A DNA stretch of 12,071 nucleotides from Methanosarcinales archaeon (GCA_030672345.1 DAOVGO010000025.1:1-12071); one strand, 5' to 3'; counted from the stretch's first letter, positions 1 through 7,090 are shown. Notes: generated by a model not told the origin, from the letters alone. Made by a program: numbers and translations.

Positions 1-5
1 CCGCC

Positions 6-1448
6 TCACCTCACCGATGTCAGCTTCACATCCTTGTAGCCGTGCGAGACATCGGGCTCGATGACATATACACCGGTCGTCGGCTTCTTGCCATAGAGTA
101 TCATTGTATTATTGCATTTATCGAGTTTTAAATGCATATCAGAGACGTCTGCGAGCGTTTTCTTGATTCCGGGAGCGGTGCCATCGCCACACATCGCGAT
201 CGTCAATATTCTGTTCGCAGCACTATATTTTTTCTCTGAAATGATCGTTTTTTTGAGGATTTGCTGGTCAAGCATCGTTTCAAGGATCCTGTAATCGACG
301 ATCTTCACAACTTTCCCTCCATATTCTACCTGTAGTTTCTGTATTTCTTTATCCAGTATGTTGGAGTCACTTGAAAAATGATCCCTATCATAACTGACGA
401 CAAAATCCTCTGTTATTGGCTCTTCGGGATTTTTTTCGGTTACAACCCTGAATGATTTCAGTTTATCGCTCAATCCATACTCAAAGACGTAGTTCTTAAT
501 CTCGCTCGGTCCTGCACTGCTGACTGAGAGTATAACTACGCCTCCGCCCTGACTCACCACATTTGCAGCGGTCAGCATCGGCAGCACATAAAAGAAGCTA
601 TCGACATTCGCGCCGGTTTCCAGCAAGATATAGCTTCCAATCGGATATCCGCCGAACACCTCATCCAGATCGCGGTTCCCGGTCGAGTAATGGGTCTTGG
701 TGTTCGGAGTGGGATCAAATGGCTGGTAATCCAGAGGGTGCGCAACCTTAAACGCATCGAAACTGTGGAATCGACCGTTATTCAGGGTGTAGAGATAGTT
801 TGGCTGGCATATACTGATACCTCTCAGTTTATCGATCGTCAGGATCCTGAGACGCCTGCCTTCAACGTCCCTTTGTCGCATCGAGACTACGCCGTCTGCG
901 ATATAACCAAGTTCCATGTTACGTTCCTTTTCAAGCACGATAACGACCTTGGTATGCGCCGGTTCAACCAGACATCTGGTGATAATACCGACAAGAAACG
1001 TTTCGCTCACCTTGTATTTATCGCACAGCCCTTCGAGGCTGTCCATCACAAGCATCGACGTCTCAGGCAGAAACGCGTCGATCCGATCACAGACTATATC
1101 CAGATCACTAAAATCTACTTTATCCGGATCGTCGAGCATCCCGTAAACCTCGAAAACGTCTTTTTCAACGCGAAGTGCCGTATTATCTGCCTTTTTAAAG
1201 AACCGGTCCCAGAACACGTTCTTCGATTCAATGATCTCGATCTCCTTCTGTTTCTGGCGCAACCGTGGGAAGTATCGATATATTGCTTCGGTGGTCGCCC
1301 TTGTGGATAGGTAGATCGGATTGAGATCTGGCAACGTGTCCATCAGTTCAAACGCAAGAGTCGTTTTGCCGGTACCTGGTGTACCCTGTAGAATCAGCGA
1401 ACTGCCTCCCTCTTGAGACAGAAACCCCCGTATCTCCTCCGGAATCAT
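6..1448 (-). CDS. GvpD-like P-loop (RecA/KaiC-superfamily) ATPase
   Basis: This 480-residue cytoplasmic protein has two RecA-like halves. The first carries a clear Walker A loop (GTPGTGKTT, residues 22-30) and a Walker B strand ending in Asp136 (SMLVMDSLEG). The second begins near residue 254 with a KaiC-type entry (TGNRDLDEVFGGYP). There the P-loop position reads ETGANVDSFF, with no Lys-Ser/Thr, so this half probably does not hydrolyse ATP. Order and spacing resemble archaeal proteins annotated as gas-vesicle GvpD P-loop proteins. No other gas-vesicle genes are in view, so a gas-vesicle role is not implied. The ATG at 1448 is the only reasonable start, because an in-frame TAA lies four codons upstream. 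A GGAGG at 1465-1469 is 16 nt away, too far for a normal ribosome site. The gene is divergent from the methyltransferase. Target and pathway are unknown; the fold call is firm, the GvpD label moderate. Confidence 0.8.
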   Translation of the reverse strand: MIPEEIRGFLSQEGGSSLILQGTPGTGKTTLAFELMDTLPDLNPIYLSTRATTEAIYRYFPRLRQKQKEIEIIESKNVFWDRFFKKADNTALRVEKDVFEVYGMLDDPDKVDFSDLDIVCDRIDAFLPETSMLVMDSLEGLCDKYKVSETFLVGIITRCLVEPAHTKVVIVLEKERNMELGYIADGVVSMRQRDVEGRRLRILTIDKLRGISICQPNYLYTLNNGRFHSFDAFKVAHPLDYQPFDPTPNTKTHYSTGNRDLDEVFGGYPIGSYILLETGANVDSFFYVLPMLTAANVVSQGGGVVILSVSSAGPSEIKNYVFEYGLSDKLKSFRVVTEKNPEEPITEDFVVSYDRDHFSSDSNILDKEIQKLQVEYGGKVVKIVDYRILETMLDQQILKKTIISEKKYSAANRILTIAMCGDGTAPGIKKTLADVSDMHLKLDKCNNTMILYGKKPTTGVYVIEPDVSHGYKDVKLTSVR

Positions 1449-1536
1449 GTATGTAAGTTATATACCTCCATTCTTAATAACTTTTTGGATTTCCGCATCC
1501 AAAGTTTCATCACAAAAAAAGACATTCCAATCATCG
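1449..1536. promoter_or_regulatory. Divergent promoter region between ATPase and methyltransferase
   Basis: This 88-bp AT-rich spacer separates two divergent genes. GTTATATAC at 1457-1465 is a plausible TATA element for the plus-strand methyltransferase; it would give a start of transcription near 1487 and a leader of about 50 nt. On the minus strand GTTATTAA (1474-1481) is a weaker candidate for the ATPase gene and would give a nearly leaderless transcript. This is motif reading only. Confidence 0.4.
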
Positions 1537-2463
1537 ATGAAACCCAGGTCGCTATCCATACTGCTTCCCTCGTCATCCCTCATTGATGCAAGGGACCTTC
1601 GCAGCAAGACCCTGAAGATTGGACAGATTGCAAGGGCTGCATCGGTATTCTGCGTGGACCGGATCGTCATATACCGGGATCCGGATCTCGATGAGGCGGA
1701 TTTTATCGAAAAGATCCTTCTGTATGCCGAAACGCCACAATACCTGCGAAAACGCCTCTTTCCGCTGACAGACGACCTGCGGTATGCCGGAGCGATCCCG
1801 CCACTCAGAACACCGCACCATCCGGTGGATGCAGCAAGTAGGGCAAGTACACAAGGCGTGGAAGCTGCGAGAAGTGGGGGTGGGGGCGCAGGGACCCGGG
1901 TCGGAGAGATTCGGGCAGGGGTCGTCGTCAGGGTACACGAGACCGGATCATGGGTTGATATAGGACTGGAACGCTCAGCGTTTCTGGATGTGCCTCTGCA
2001 CAGAAACGAGCGTGTGAACGTGAGGATCACGTCAGATACACCGCTTAAGGCAGTTCCGGTCAGCCGGGACGAGATTGCCGGATACTGGGGCTATTACGTG
2101 ACAAAGGCTGATCGTCTGAGCAGCGCATTGACTGATGCATCGGCTGGTGTGTTGACCGGTGTACCGATCGATACACTGACTGATGCGCCCGCAGGCAAGC
2201 TGCTGATTGCGACCAGCAGGTACGGGGAACCACTTGATATCGATCTGCTCATGAAAGTTGGAGCAGAATGCGAGACAAATGATGTGTTAATTGCCTTTGG
2301 CTCGCCGCACAAAGGAATTCTTGAATTTATGCGGGACGATGGTACTCCGATCTCGAGATTCGACTACGTGATCAATTCGGTACCCGGTCAGGGTACTGAG
2401 ACGATCCGGGTCGAGGAAGCGGTCGTTGCCACGCTCGCAATACTGAATATGGCGTTTCGCTGA
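1537..2463 (+). CDS. SPOUT-family RNA methyltransferase (COG2106/MTH1 type)
   Basis: This 308-residue protein belongs to the archaeal/eukaryotic SPOUT methyltransferases related to Methanothermobacter MTH1 and human SPOUT1, which are presumed S-adenosylmethionine-dependent RNA (uridine) methylases. The N-terminal half matches with LKIGQIARAASVFCVDRIVIY (residues 26-46, interrupted here for length), TPQYLRKRLFP and PPLRTPHHP. An OB-fold-like insert follows at about 121-190 (VRVHETGSWVDIG). The C-terminal knot carries FGSPHKG (254-260), the INSVPGQGTETIR-type loop (279-291) and EEAVVATLAILN. The reading frame is open from 1447, but the family N-terminus begins at MKPRSL, so the ATG at 1537 is chosen. 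Two stretches are unlike the family: a Gly/Ala-rich insert at 97-120 and a duplicated LTDASAG/LTDAPAG at 198-220. The gene converges on the zinc-ribbon gene with only 8 bp between stops. In other archaea it often sits near ribosomal protein genes, which I recall but cannot check here. Confidence 0.9.
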   Translation: MKPRSLSILLPSSSLIDARDLRSKTLKIGQIARAASVFCVDRIVIYRDPDLDEADFIEKILLYAETPQYLRKRLFPLTDDLRYAGAIPPLRTPHHPVDAASRASTQGVEAARSGGGGAGTRVGEIRAGVVVRVHETGSWVDIGLERSAFLDVPLHRNERVNVRITSDTPLKAVPVSRDEIAGYWGYYVTKADRLSSALTDASAGVLTGVPIDTLTDAPAGKLLIATSRYGEPLDIDLLMKVGAECETNDVLIAFGSPHKGILEFMRDDGTPISRFDYVINSVPGQGTETIRVEEAVVATLAILNMAFR

Positions 2464-2471
2464 TTGGTATT

Positions 2472-2666
2472 TCACGGATCCAGCTTCATCAGAATGGCGG
2501 TGCGCACAGAGACTGCCTCATCCAGATCAGATGTCGTATGCCAGACCTTGAGCTTGCGTACATCCAATCGGCTCCCGCACCGCTGGCATATAGTCGATTT
2601 TATACCGTGATTTATGATCTGTACGTTATTTCTGCACTTCGGACACACGATTACGTCGTATTTCAA
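2472..2666 (-). CDS. Small zinc-ribbon protein
   Basis: This protein has 64 residues, with two Cys-X2-Cys knuckles (Cys8/Cys11 and Cys27/Cys30) forming a likely zinc ribbon. A short helical tail follows (TTSDLDEAVSVRTAILMKL). The pattern of ribbon, then a basic strand, then an acidic helix resembles small archaeal zinc-ribbon families such as DUF1922 and the N-terminus of DUF5817; this is family memory, not a search. The start is a TTG at 2664-2666 that overlaps the TGA of the upstream KaiC-like gene (TTGA), with a GGGGGATG stretch just before it. The overlap implies co-translation with the ATPase and perhaps a joint function. A shorter start at a GTG before Cys8 would break the ribbon and is less likely. 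Function unknown. Confidence 0.72.
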   Translation of the reverse strand: MKYDVIVCPKCRNNVQIINHGIKSTICQRCGSRLDVRKLKVWHTTSDLDEAVSVRTAILMKLDP

Positions 2667-4012
2667 TTCTCATCCCCCAGAATCTCGATTCCGTGCTCTG
2701 TGATCGTGTACTCCTGTATCGCCCGGCTATGATCAGTTCCGCGCATCTTCAGGATCAGCATGGTCTTCCTCATCTCGGAGCCCTTCCTGATGTTCTCAAG
2801 AGCGATGATCCCATCCATCAGAAAAGACGCGCCGGCATCCGTTATTCTCGATGAGGAGGTGCGCTCGGTCTCAGTCGTGAAGACCGAGGTGACCCGGGCA
2901 TGTTTGAAGTATCTGATCAGCGATTGGATGTATGCCTTCATCTGCACTGAGCCATAAAAAACGGTTTCTATGTCTGATATCCCGTCAAACATCACTGATC
3001 TGGCGCCGATCGACTCCACCATCTCCCTGATGCGCCAGAGATGCTCGTCAGGATGGATCTGATCTGTGGTATAAATGAATTTGAGAATGCCATCCTGAGC
3101 GTATCTGCGCAGATCCCACCCGAACCGCATCGCTTCGGCGATCAACTGGTCTGGCGATTCATTAAACGAAACAATGGCCGATGGTTTGCCGTTTTTCAAA
3201 CTTTCGTGGATGAATTCCAAGCCAAAGATGGTCTTTCCGGTGCCGGATCTGCCTGCGACCAGTGTTGAGTAGGTCTCAGGAATACCGCCTTCCATCATGG
3301 CGTCCAGTCTCTGAATGCCGGTTGGAACACGTATCGAGATGTCTGTGTGCGTTATTTTAGTTTCAAGGTTTGGAAACACCTGTATGCCGTCTTTCGAGAT
3401 GTCGAATGTATATATTTTTGATGAAATGTGGTTATTGGTGGTACTCAGGGTCTTGAATATCCTGAGATTGCGTGAAATGTATCTCTTGTGGTCTTCATAC
3501 GACAGATACAGAATTCCATCCACAGAATGGCTGATAATCGATGTGTGAATCTCGCTGCCGGTCAGTTCGCCTGTAAACAGCGTGATCGCGCCCCATTCGT
3601 GAGTCATCGAATCGATGGTGCCGATGAATCGGTGCCGCTCCTGTTCTGAAAAAGCAGACCCGAGCGGCGTGACCGGGTCGATTGCGATCCTATCAGCCTC
3701 CGAAGTTGCAACAACATTTCCGATGTCGATCAGGACCGATAGGGGATCGCGTTCCACAGACAACCGCTCGATCGGGTGTACAGTGATCGATTCGTGCATG
3801 AGCGGAAAACGGGGGGATTGCTTGAAACTGCGCCCGCCGGTCGTGATCGGGATGTAGAGCGTCGATTCCTGCTCTGCTACGTTTGATAACGACTCCAGCA
3901 CGAACATTGTTTTGCCAACGCCAGCAGTACCCGCTATCAGAATGGTTGATGGTTTTGGAAAACCCCCTAGTATCTCGTCGAGCCCGGCGATGCCGGTCGG
4001 TCTGAGCATCAT
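2663..4012 (-). CDS. Two-domain KaiC-like ATPase
   Basis: This 449-residue protein has tandem KaiC/RadA-type domains. Domain 1 (about 1-215) has Walker A GTAGVGKT (28-35) and a Walker B region RIAIDP (108-113). Domain 2 (about 225-449) has TGIQRLDAMMEGG, Walker A GRSGTGKT (254-261), SFNESPDQLI (282-291) and Walker B SVMFDGIS (339-346). It ends with the KMRGTDHSR-type segment typical of KaiC homologues. The strand after Walker A normally carries paired acidic residues. Domain 1 instead reads PITTGG, so only domain 2 (Asn284-Glu285) keeps part of the catalytic pair; I infer unequal hydrolysis. The frame opens with a TTG at 4015, but tandem ATGs follow at once, so 4012 is taken as start (4009 possible). 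No Shine-Dalgarno is visible. It overlaps the zinc-ribbon gene by TTGA and follows the lipoprotein gene after 69 bp. No kaiA/kaiB are seen, so a clock is not implied; such proteins usually act as signalling ATPases in archaea. Confidence 0.88.
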   Translation of the reverse strand: MMLRPTGIAGLDEILGGFPKPSTILIAGTAGVGKTMFVLESLSNVAEQESTLYIPITTGGRSFKQSPRFPLMHESITVHPIERLSVERDPLSVLIDIGNVVATSEADRIAIDPVTPLGSAFSEQERHRFIGTIDSMTHEWGAITLFTGELTGSEIHTSIISHSVDGILYLSYEDHKRYISRNLRIFKTLSTTNNHISSKIYTFDISKDGIQVFPNLETKITHTDISIRVPTGIQRLDAMMEGGIPETYSTLVAGRSGTGKTIFGLEFIHESLKNGKPSAIVSFNESPDQLIAEAMRFGWDLRRYAQDGILKFIYTTDQIHPDEHLWRIREMVESIGARSVMFDGISDIETVFYGSVQMKAYIQSLIRYFKHARVTSVFTTETERTSSSRITDAGASFLMDGIIALENIRKGSEMRKTMLILKMRGTDHSRAIQEYTITEHGIEILGDEN

Positions 4013-4054
4013 CAATATTATTTAATGCATCACTACATCTTATTGCTTGCGGCA

Positions 4055-4101
4055 GGCAGGCGTTTATGCGTTTAATGTGCTTTAGTGGCAGGCGTTTGTG
4101 C
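4055..4101. repeat. Imperfect 15-bp direct repeat
   Basis: GGCAGGCGTTTATGC (4055-4069) recurs as GGCAGGCGTTTGTGC (4087-4101), starts 32 bp apart. The second copy encodes the last residues of the lipoprotein; the first lies in the spacer before the KaiC-like gene. It may be a small duplication of the gene's 3' end. No function is evident. Confidence 0.5.
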
Positions 4102-4612
4102 ACGAACTCCGTCCGTACTCGATTTCAGATATCGAACACGTCTTTGCGTCTACAACCTCTCCGGTCATCGGGTCTATCCATGCTGTCGCTACATACACGC
4201 TCTTGCCCCGGCTGCCGCAACTACAGCTCCGTTCAAGCAGCTCGACCTTCCACAGAAATGGTGACTCGTTGACACCTGCGGACGTGGACATGGATTGCCA
4301 CATAACAGACGACTCATTAGACTTATTGACATCCGCAGATGTCTTTGTAAGGTCATAAGTCGAGTTCTGTATGAGTGCTACGCGCACACTCCTCCGGTTC
4401 GGCGCAGTGAATTTCTGATCCAAGAATTGCCTTATCGTCGTGTTGTTCGTGGTGATATTGATCGCATCGCCTGCGCCGATCATGGGTATCGTCCCAAGCG
4501 CACCCTCAACCGCCGATAGCTTGCCCGCCTCCGATGGATCTGTGCTGGTAACACATCCGATGAGACTTGTAGATAATAGGAGCGTGATGAGTAACAGGTA
4601 ACGCTCATCCAT
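4082..4612 (-). CDS. Secreted lipoprotein, Cys-rich C-terminus, unknown function
   Basis: This predicted lipoprotein has 176 residues. A signal segment (DERY then LLLITLLLSTSLIGC) ends in a lipobox with Cys20, so the mature protein should be lipid-anchored outside the cytoplasmic membrane. Residues 52-117 hold seven N-glycosylation sequons (Asn52, 56, 57, 83, 96, 99 and 115), as expected for an archaeal surface protein. The C-terminal part has five cysteines (130, 132, 159, 171, 175) around AWIDPMTGEVVDA, a strand-turn-strand reminiscent of PepSY-like domains. The frame is open up to 4666, but the lipobox signal and GGTGAGG just upstream support the ATG at 4612. It lies 7 bp after rps27ae, so it is probably co-transcribed with the translation genes, an odd setting for an exported protein and a slot often held by kae1. 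Function unknown. Confidence 0.78.
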   Translation of the reverse strand: MDERYLLLITLLLSTSLIGCVTSTDPSEAGKLSAVEGALGTIPMIGAGDAINITTNNTTIRQFLDQKFTAPNRRSVRVALIQNSTYDLTKTSADVNKSNESSVMWQSMSTSAGVNESPFLWKVELLERSCSCGSRGKSVYVATAWIDPMTGEVVDAKTCSISEIEYGRSSCTNACH

Positions 4613-4619
4613 CCACGCC

Positions 4620-4781
4620 TCACCCCTTCTTACTCTTCTTGTATTTCGTATATCCGCATTTCCCACAGGTCATTCGGTCGGCATGTTCTGCTAAAAAGAC
4701 CCCACTGCCACATTTCGGGCAGAACTGCCTCTGGCGCTTGATTTTATTCTCTTTTGTGACATAATACTCATTTATGCGCAT
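4620..4781 (-). CDS. rps27ae: Ribosomal protein S27ae (eS31), small subunit
   Basis: This 53-residue protein is easily overlooked by length filters. It carries the S27ae zinc ribbon: CPKCGSG (Cys21, Cys24) and MTCGKCGYTKY (Cys39, Cys42), followed by a Lys-rich tail (KKSKKG). The Lys/Arg-rich N-terminus (KIKRQRQFCPKC) contacts rRNA in known homologues. The ATG at 4781 lies 5 bp after the rps24e stop, and the TGA at 4620-4622 is 7 bp before the lipoprotein start. The order rps24e-rps27ae is a classic archaeal pair, which supports the call. It is a component of the 30S head; in eukaryotes the orthologue is made as a ubiquitin fusion. Confidence 0.95.
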   Translation of the reverse strand: MRINEYYVTKENKIKRQRQFCPKCGSGVFLAEHADRMTCGKCGYTKYKKSKKG

Positions 4782-4786
4782 GTTAT

Positions 4787-5080
4787 CTATTCCTCTCCGC
4801 TTTCTTTCGCTACATTCCGTGCAATCATATAATCAGGCTCGATCGCCTGTAACTGCTGCAGATCATCGTACAACCGTGCATATCCGAGTATATCCTGTCT
4901 TCCGTACTGCGTATTCATCCGATCAAGTACCATCAGCTCTGGTTTCGTATCGAGAATTGCAACCAGCATATTTTTCACGTTTTCTCTTGAAGCAGTCGTC
5001 CCTTCGGATATGATATTGAACGCAACATCACGTCTATTCAAAAGTACATTCTTCTCGTCTTTTATAATCTCAATCTTCAT
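4787..5080 (-). CDS. rps24e: Ribosomal protein S24e (eS24)
   Basis: This 97-residue small-subunit protein has the S24e pattern throughout: an N-terminal MKIEIIKDEKNVLLNRRDV strand, then ASRENVKNMLVAILDTKPEL, a Y/F-G-R-x-x-I-x-GYARLY segment (here around YGRQDILGYARLYDD) and a C-terminal IEPDYMIARN. The ATG at 5080 overlaps the end of the upstream kinase gene by 11 bp and is preceded by a good GGAGG seven nt away, so the start is well supported and translation is likely coupled. Length is normal. It belongs to the rpo7-spt4-kinase-rps24e-rps27ae cluster. Confidence 0.96.
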   Translation of the reverse strand: MKIEIIKDEKNVLLNRRDVAFNIISEGTTASRENVKNMLVAILDTKPELMVLDRMNTQYGRQDILGYARLYDDLQQLQAIEPDYMIARNVAKESGEE

Positions 5081-5642
5081 TTAACATCCTCCATAAAGTA
5101 TCGTCGTCTGAGTCGTATTCCATCTGTCTCAGGAGTTCTTGTATCTCCGTTCTCTTTTCAGGTGTTACTCTGATCAATACACATCCACTCGATGGCTGTC
5201 CATATATAACTATCGAGGACGCGGGCGCAAGCACAACAGCGGGCATGACTGCAAGATCCTCCTCGCCGTGCACGAATATGCGTGTACGGTCCCCGGATCG
5301 CATCGCCTTTTCCATAGATGTCACGAGTTCGAGCGTGATGCTGCCGGCAGGATTCTCAACGGAAATCTCGGCGAATGCAGGGTGCTGGATGCGTTTTAAT
5401 ACTCCATCAGACACCGCTACACGGCAGGTCAGATGATCAACGATGCAGATATCGGGCAGGATGCCAGATTCGATCAGATTACAGGTCGTGATATCGCCTA
5501 CCGCTATTATTTTAGCCGGTTTATTCAACTCCATTGCATCTTTCAGCGCATCCATGGTTTTGTGCCCGCTCCCTTCGTACAACACTCCATGCGGGACTTT
5601 CAACGCCGATTTCAGGTGATCCGGCAGAATAAACGCTTGCAC
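5070..5642 (-). CDS. GTP-dependent dephospho-CoA kinase (DUF359/COG1909)
   Basis: This 190-residue protein is the archaeal enzyme of the last step of coenzyme A synthesis, phosphorylating dephospho-CoA with GTP. It replaces bacterial CoaE and is related to thiamine pyrophosphokinase-type folds. Visible family motifs are VGDITTCNLIESGILPD (48-64), IVDHLTCRV (67-75), VENPAGSIT (95-103), VHGEEDLAVMPA (124-135) and IVIYGQPSSGCV (144-155). In the family the second block usually reads D-G-K-T-x-R; here it is D-H-L-T-C-R, so a conserved Lys appears replaced. Start is a GTG at 5640-5642 placed directly after the spt4 TAG with no spacer. The 3' end overlaps rps24e by 11 bp. Cytoplasmic; co-transcribed with transcription and ribosomal genes as in many archaea. 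Confidence 0.9.
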   Translation of the reverse strand: MQAFILPDHLKSALKVPHGVLYEGSGHKTMDALKDAMELNKPAKIIAVGDITTCNLIESGILPDICIVDHLTCRVAVSDGVLKRIQHPAFAEISVENPAGSITLELVTSMEKAMRSGDRTRIFVHGEEDLAVMPAVVLAPASSIVIYGQPSSGCVLIRVTPEKRTEIQELLRQMEYDSDDDTLWRMLNED

Positions 5643-5828
5643 CTATCGCACCTTCAATGCATAAGTTCCGGGAGTCGTGATATTCAGTTTCAAGGCGATG
5701 TCAGAAAGTTCGGGGTCTATGATTATGACATATCCACTCCAATCCCTGCTAAGCGAACTTGACCCACATACCGGGCAGCTCGACCCGCTTACGATTCTGT
5801 GACACTCCCTGCATGCCTGCTCACTCAT
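5643..5828 (-). CDS. spt4: Transcription elongation factor Spt4 (RpoE'')
   Basis: This 61-residue zinc protein partners Spt5 on RNA polymerase and raises processivity. The four zinc ligands are Cys6, Cys9, Cys18 and Cys21 (ACRECH and CPVCGS). The family signature DWSGYVIIIDPE (residues 29-40) and the ending PGTYALKVR are present. Its ATG overlaps the TGA of rpo7 (ATGA), the usual coupled arrangement in archaea, and its stop abuts the GTG of the kinase gene. Length is normal for archaeal Spt4. Confidence 0.96.
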   Translation of the reverse strand: MSEQACRECHRIVSGSSCPVCGSSSLSRDWSGYVIIIDPELSDIALKLNITTPGTYALKVR

Positions 5829-6382
5829 TTTTTATCCTCTCTCGCATCTTCTTCGAGCCATTCCAGCTTACCGAGCGCTGGTTGGCGCATTGTGAGCCCT
5901 ATCCGGCTCTCGTGGGGATCCCGTTCGTTCAGGCTGATGGTGACGATGCGCGCACGCAGGCGATCGCCCTCCCCGATTGCGCGCCCGCTCTCCTTGAAGA
6001 CCAGCCGTGCATTCTTCCCATCCGAAGAGACATAATCGTCGGTCAACTGGCTCACATGGATCAATCCATCGAGCGGTCCGATTCCGATGAACGCACCGAA
6101 GTCCACGACCTCGACGACGATACCCTCGACGACCTCCTGCATCATGGGTTTATACATGAGTGCGTCAAACGTCGTTTCATAATACACCCCACCATCGCCG
6201 AAGAGGATGAGTCCATCGCCGATATCGATCACATCGATGATCGCAATCAGCGCTCCGAGTTTCTTGTCGATGCGCCCCTCGAGTTTCTCACAAAGCGCCA
6301 TCCTGACCGCATCCTCAACCGGCAGCCCGAGACATTCGGGGTCGATGCGAACGGTGTCAACCAATCGGGTTTTTAGATACAT
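5825..6382 (-). CDS. rpo7: RNA polymerase subunit Rpo7 (RpoE')
   Basis: This 185-residue stalk subunit of archaeal RNA polymerase is homologous to eukaryotic Rpb7. The N-terminal tip domain (1-80) shows VRIDPECLGLPVEDAV and the GDGGVYYETTFDALMYKP hinge. An S1/OB RNA-binding domain follows (about 82-168: VEGIVVEVVDFGAFIGIGPL, then DGLIHVSQLTDDYV). It works with Rpo4 (not in this window) in open-complex formation and nascent RNA contact. The ATG at 6382 has GAGG about 6 nt upstream. It is first in a tightly packed operon, with a promoter in the spacer after the RPA-associated gene. The short Lys/Asp tail is ordinary. Confidence 0.96.
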   Translation of the reverse strand: MYLKTRLVDTVRIDPECLGLPVEDAVRMALCEKLEGRIDKKLGALIAIIDVIDIGDGLILFGDGGVYYETTFDALMYKPMMQEVVEGIVVEVVDFGAFIGIGPLDGLIHVSQLTDDYVSSDGKNARLVFKESGRAIGEGDRLRARIVTISLNERDPHESRIGLTMRQPALGKLEWLEEDAREDKK

Positions 6383-6525
6383 GACATGCCTCTTTAATCT
6401 TAAAAGGAAAAGCCATTAACAGTTACTCGAGATGCATTATTAACTCTTTTGCATGATGCAGACCGTGTTTGTCATAAAAGTTATATATAATTTTTATATT
6501 ATACGGTGTCCATCCTTCGCGAATG
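6383..6525 (-). promoter_or_regulatory. Promoter and leader of the rpo7 operon
   Basis: This 143-bp AT-rich spacer has, on the minus strand, ATTATATATAAC around 6481-6491, a strong TATA element beginning about 30 bp after the upstream stop. It predicts transcription starting near 6459 and a leader of about 75 nt. A perfect 11-bp palindrome, TGCATGATGCA (6450-6460), lies on the predicted start site and could be an operator. A second TATA-like match, TTTTATATTATAC (6492-6504), lies farther upstream. Confidence 0.6.
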
Positions 6526-7089
6526 TCATCGCATCGACTCCAGTGCTGAGATCGCCATCTGCCGGTATTGCTCAAGATCTAGCGAATAATGCTCTTGCAC
6601 CATCTCAATACTCTGTGAACTCCCATCCTCCAGCTCCCTGATCCGGTCAAGCGTCTGTCTTGCGGTCTCAACCACCCACCGATCCCTGATAACAGCGTCC
6701 ACCACCGAAACCGATTCCGGGCGGATCGATGTCATCACATTGCCCTCATCGGTCGTGTACACGCCGACCTTCCCGACCACCGCCAGAAACTCAGGAACGG
6801 GTGCATCTGCGATCACGCGTGCCGCATCAGGCTGATACTGTCCTGCATACACAAAGAACGTGCCTGTCGGGTCTGATATCCGCGCCCGCCAGTACTCGGC
6901 ATCGGTGCCGATGTCCTCTTTCTCGGTGAGCGTGCCAACGATAAAGACGCGATTGACCTTTGCTCCGGTGGGTGTTACCACATACTGGGGTGCATAAGCA
7001 TCCTCGATGTCCCGTTCCAGCACAAGCGTTGTGTCTCGGAGTTCCTGAGCAAAGACCCGGTACGCCACCTCTCTTGCAAAAGCAGCCAT
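6526..7089 (-). CDS. RPA-associated OB-fold protein (COG3390)
   Basis: This 187-residue protein matches the archaeal RPA-associated family (haloarchaeal RPA-associated proteins and similar). An OB-fold strand set appears at about 45-110 (KVNRVFIVGTLTEKE, YWRARISDPTGTFFVYAGQY, EFLAVVGKVGVY), followed by a helical C-terminus with RWVVETARQTLDRIREL. Members are encoded beside RPA and thought to work with it on single-stranded DNA in replication and repair. The ATG at 7089 is one nucleotide after the rpa stop, so the two are almost certainly co-translated. No zinc finger is visible, unlike its partner. The stop is followed within 35 bp by the TATA element of the rpo7 operon. Confidence 0.88.
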   Translation of the reverse strand: MAAFAREVAYRVFAQELRDTTLVLERDIEDAYAPQYVVTPTGAKVNRVFIVGTLTEKEDIGTDAEYWRARISDPTGTFFVYAGQYQPDAARVIADAPVPEFLAVVGKVGVYTTDEGNVMTSIRPESVSVVDAVIRDRWVVETARQTLDRIRELEDGSSQSIEMVQEHYSLDLEQYRQMAISALESMR

Positions 7090-7090
7090 C

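Noticed and set aside
690..1310. Plus-strand open frame of 206 codons.
   Set aside because: It lies wholly antisense to the GvpD-like ATPase, whose motifs are clear; it has no recognisable domain.
1458..2030. Minus-strand frame of 190 codons over the methyltransferase.
   Set aside because: It is a shadow of a gene with strong family motifs; it has no ribosome site and no homology.
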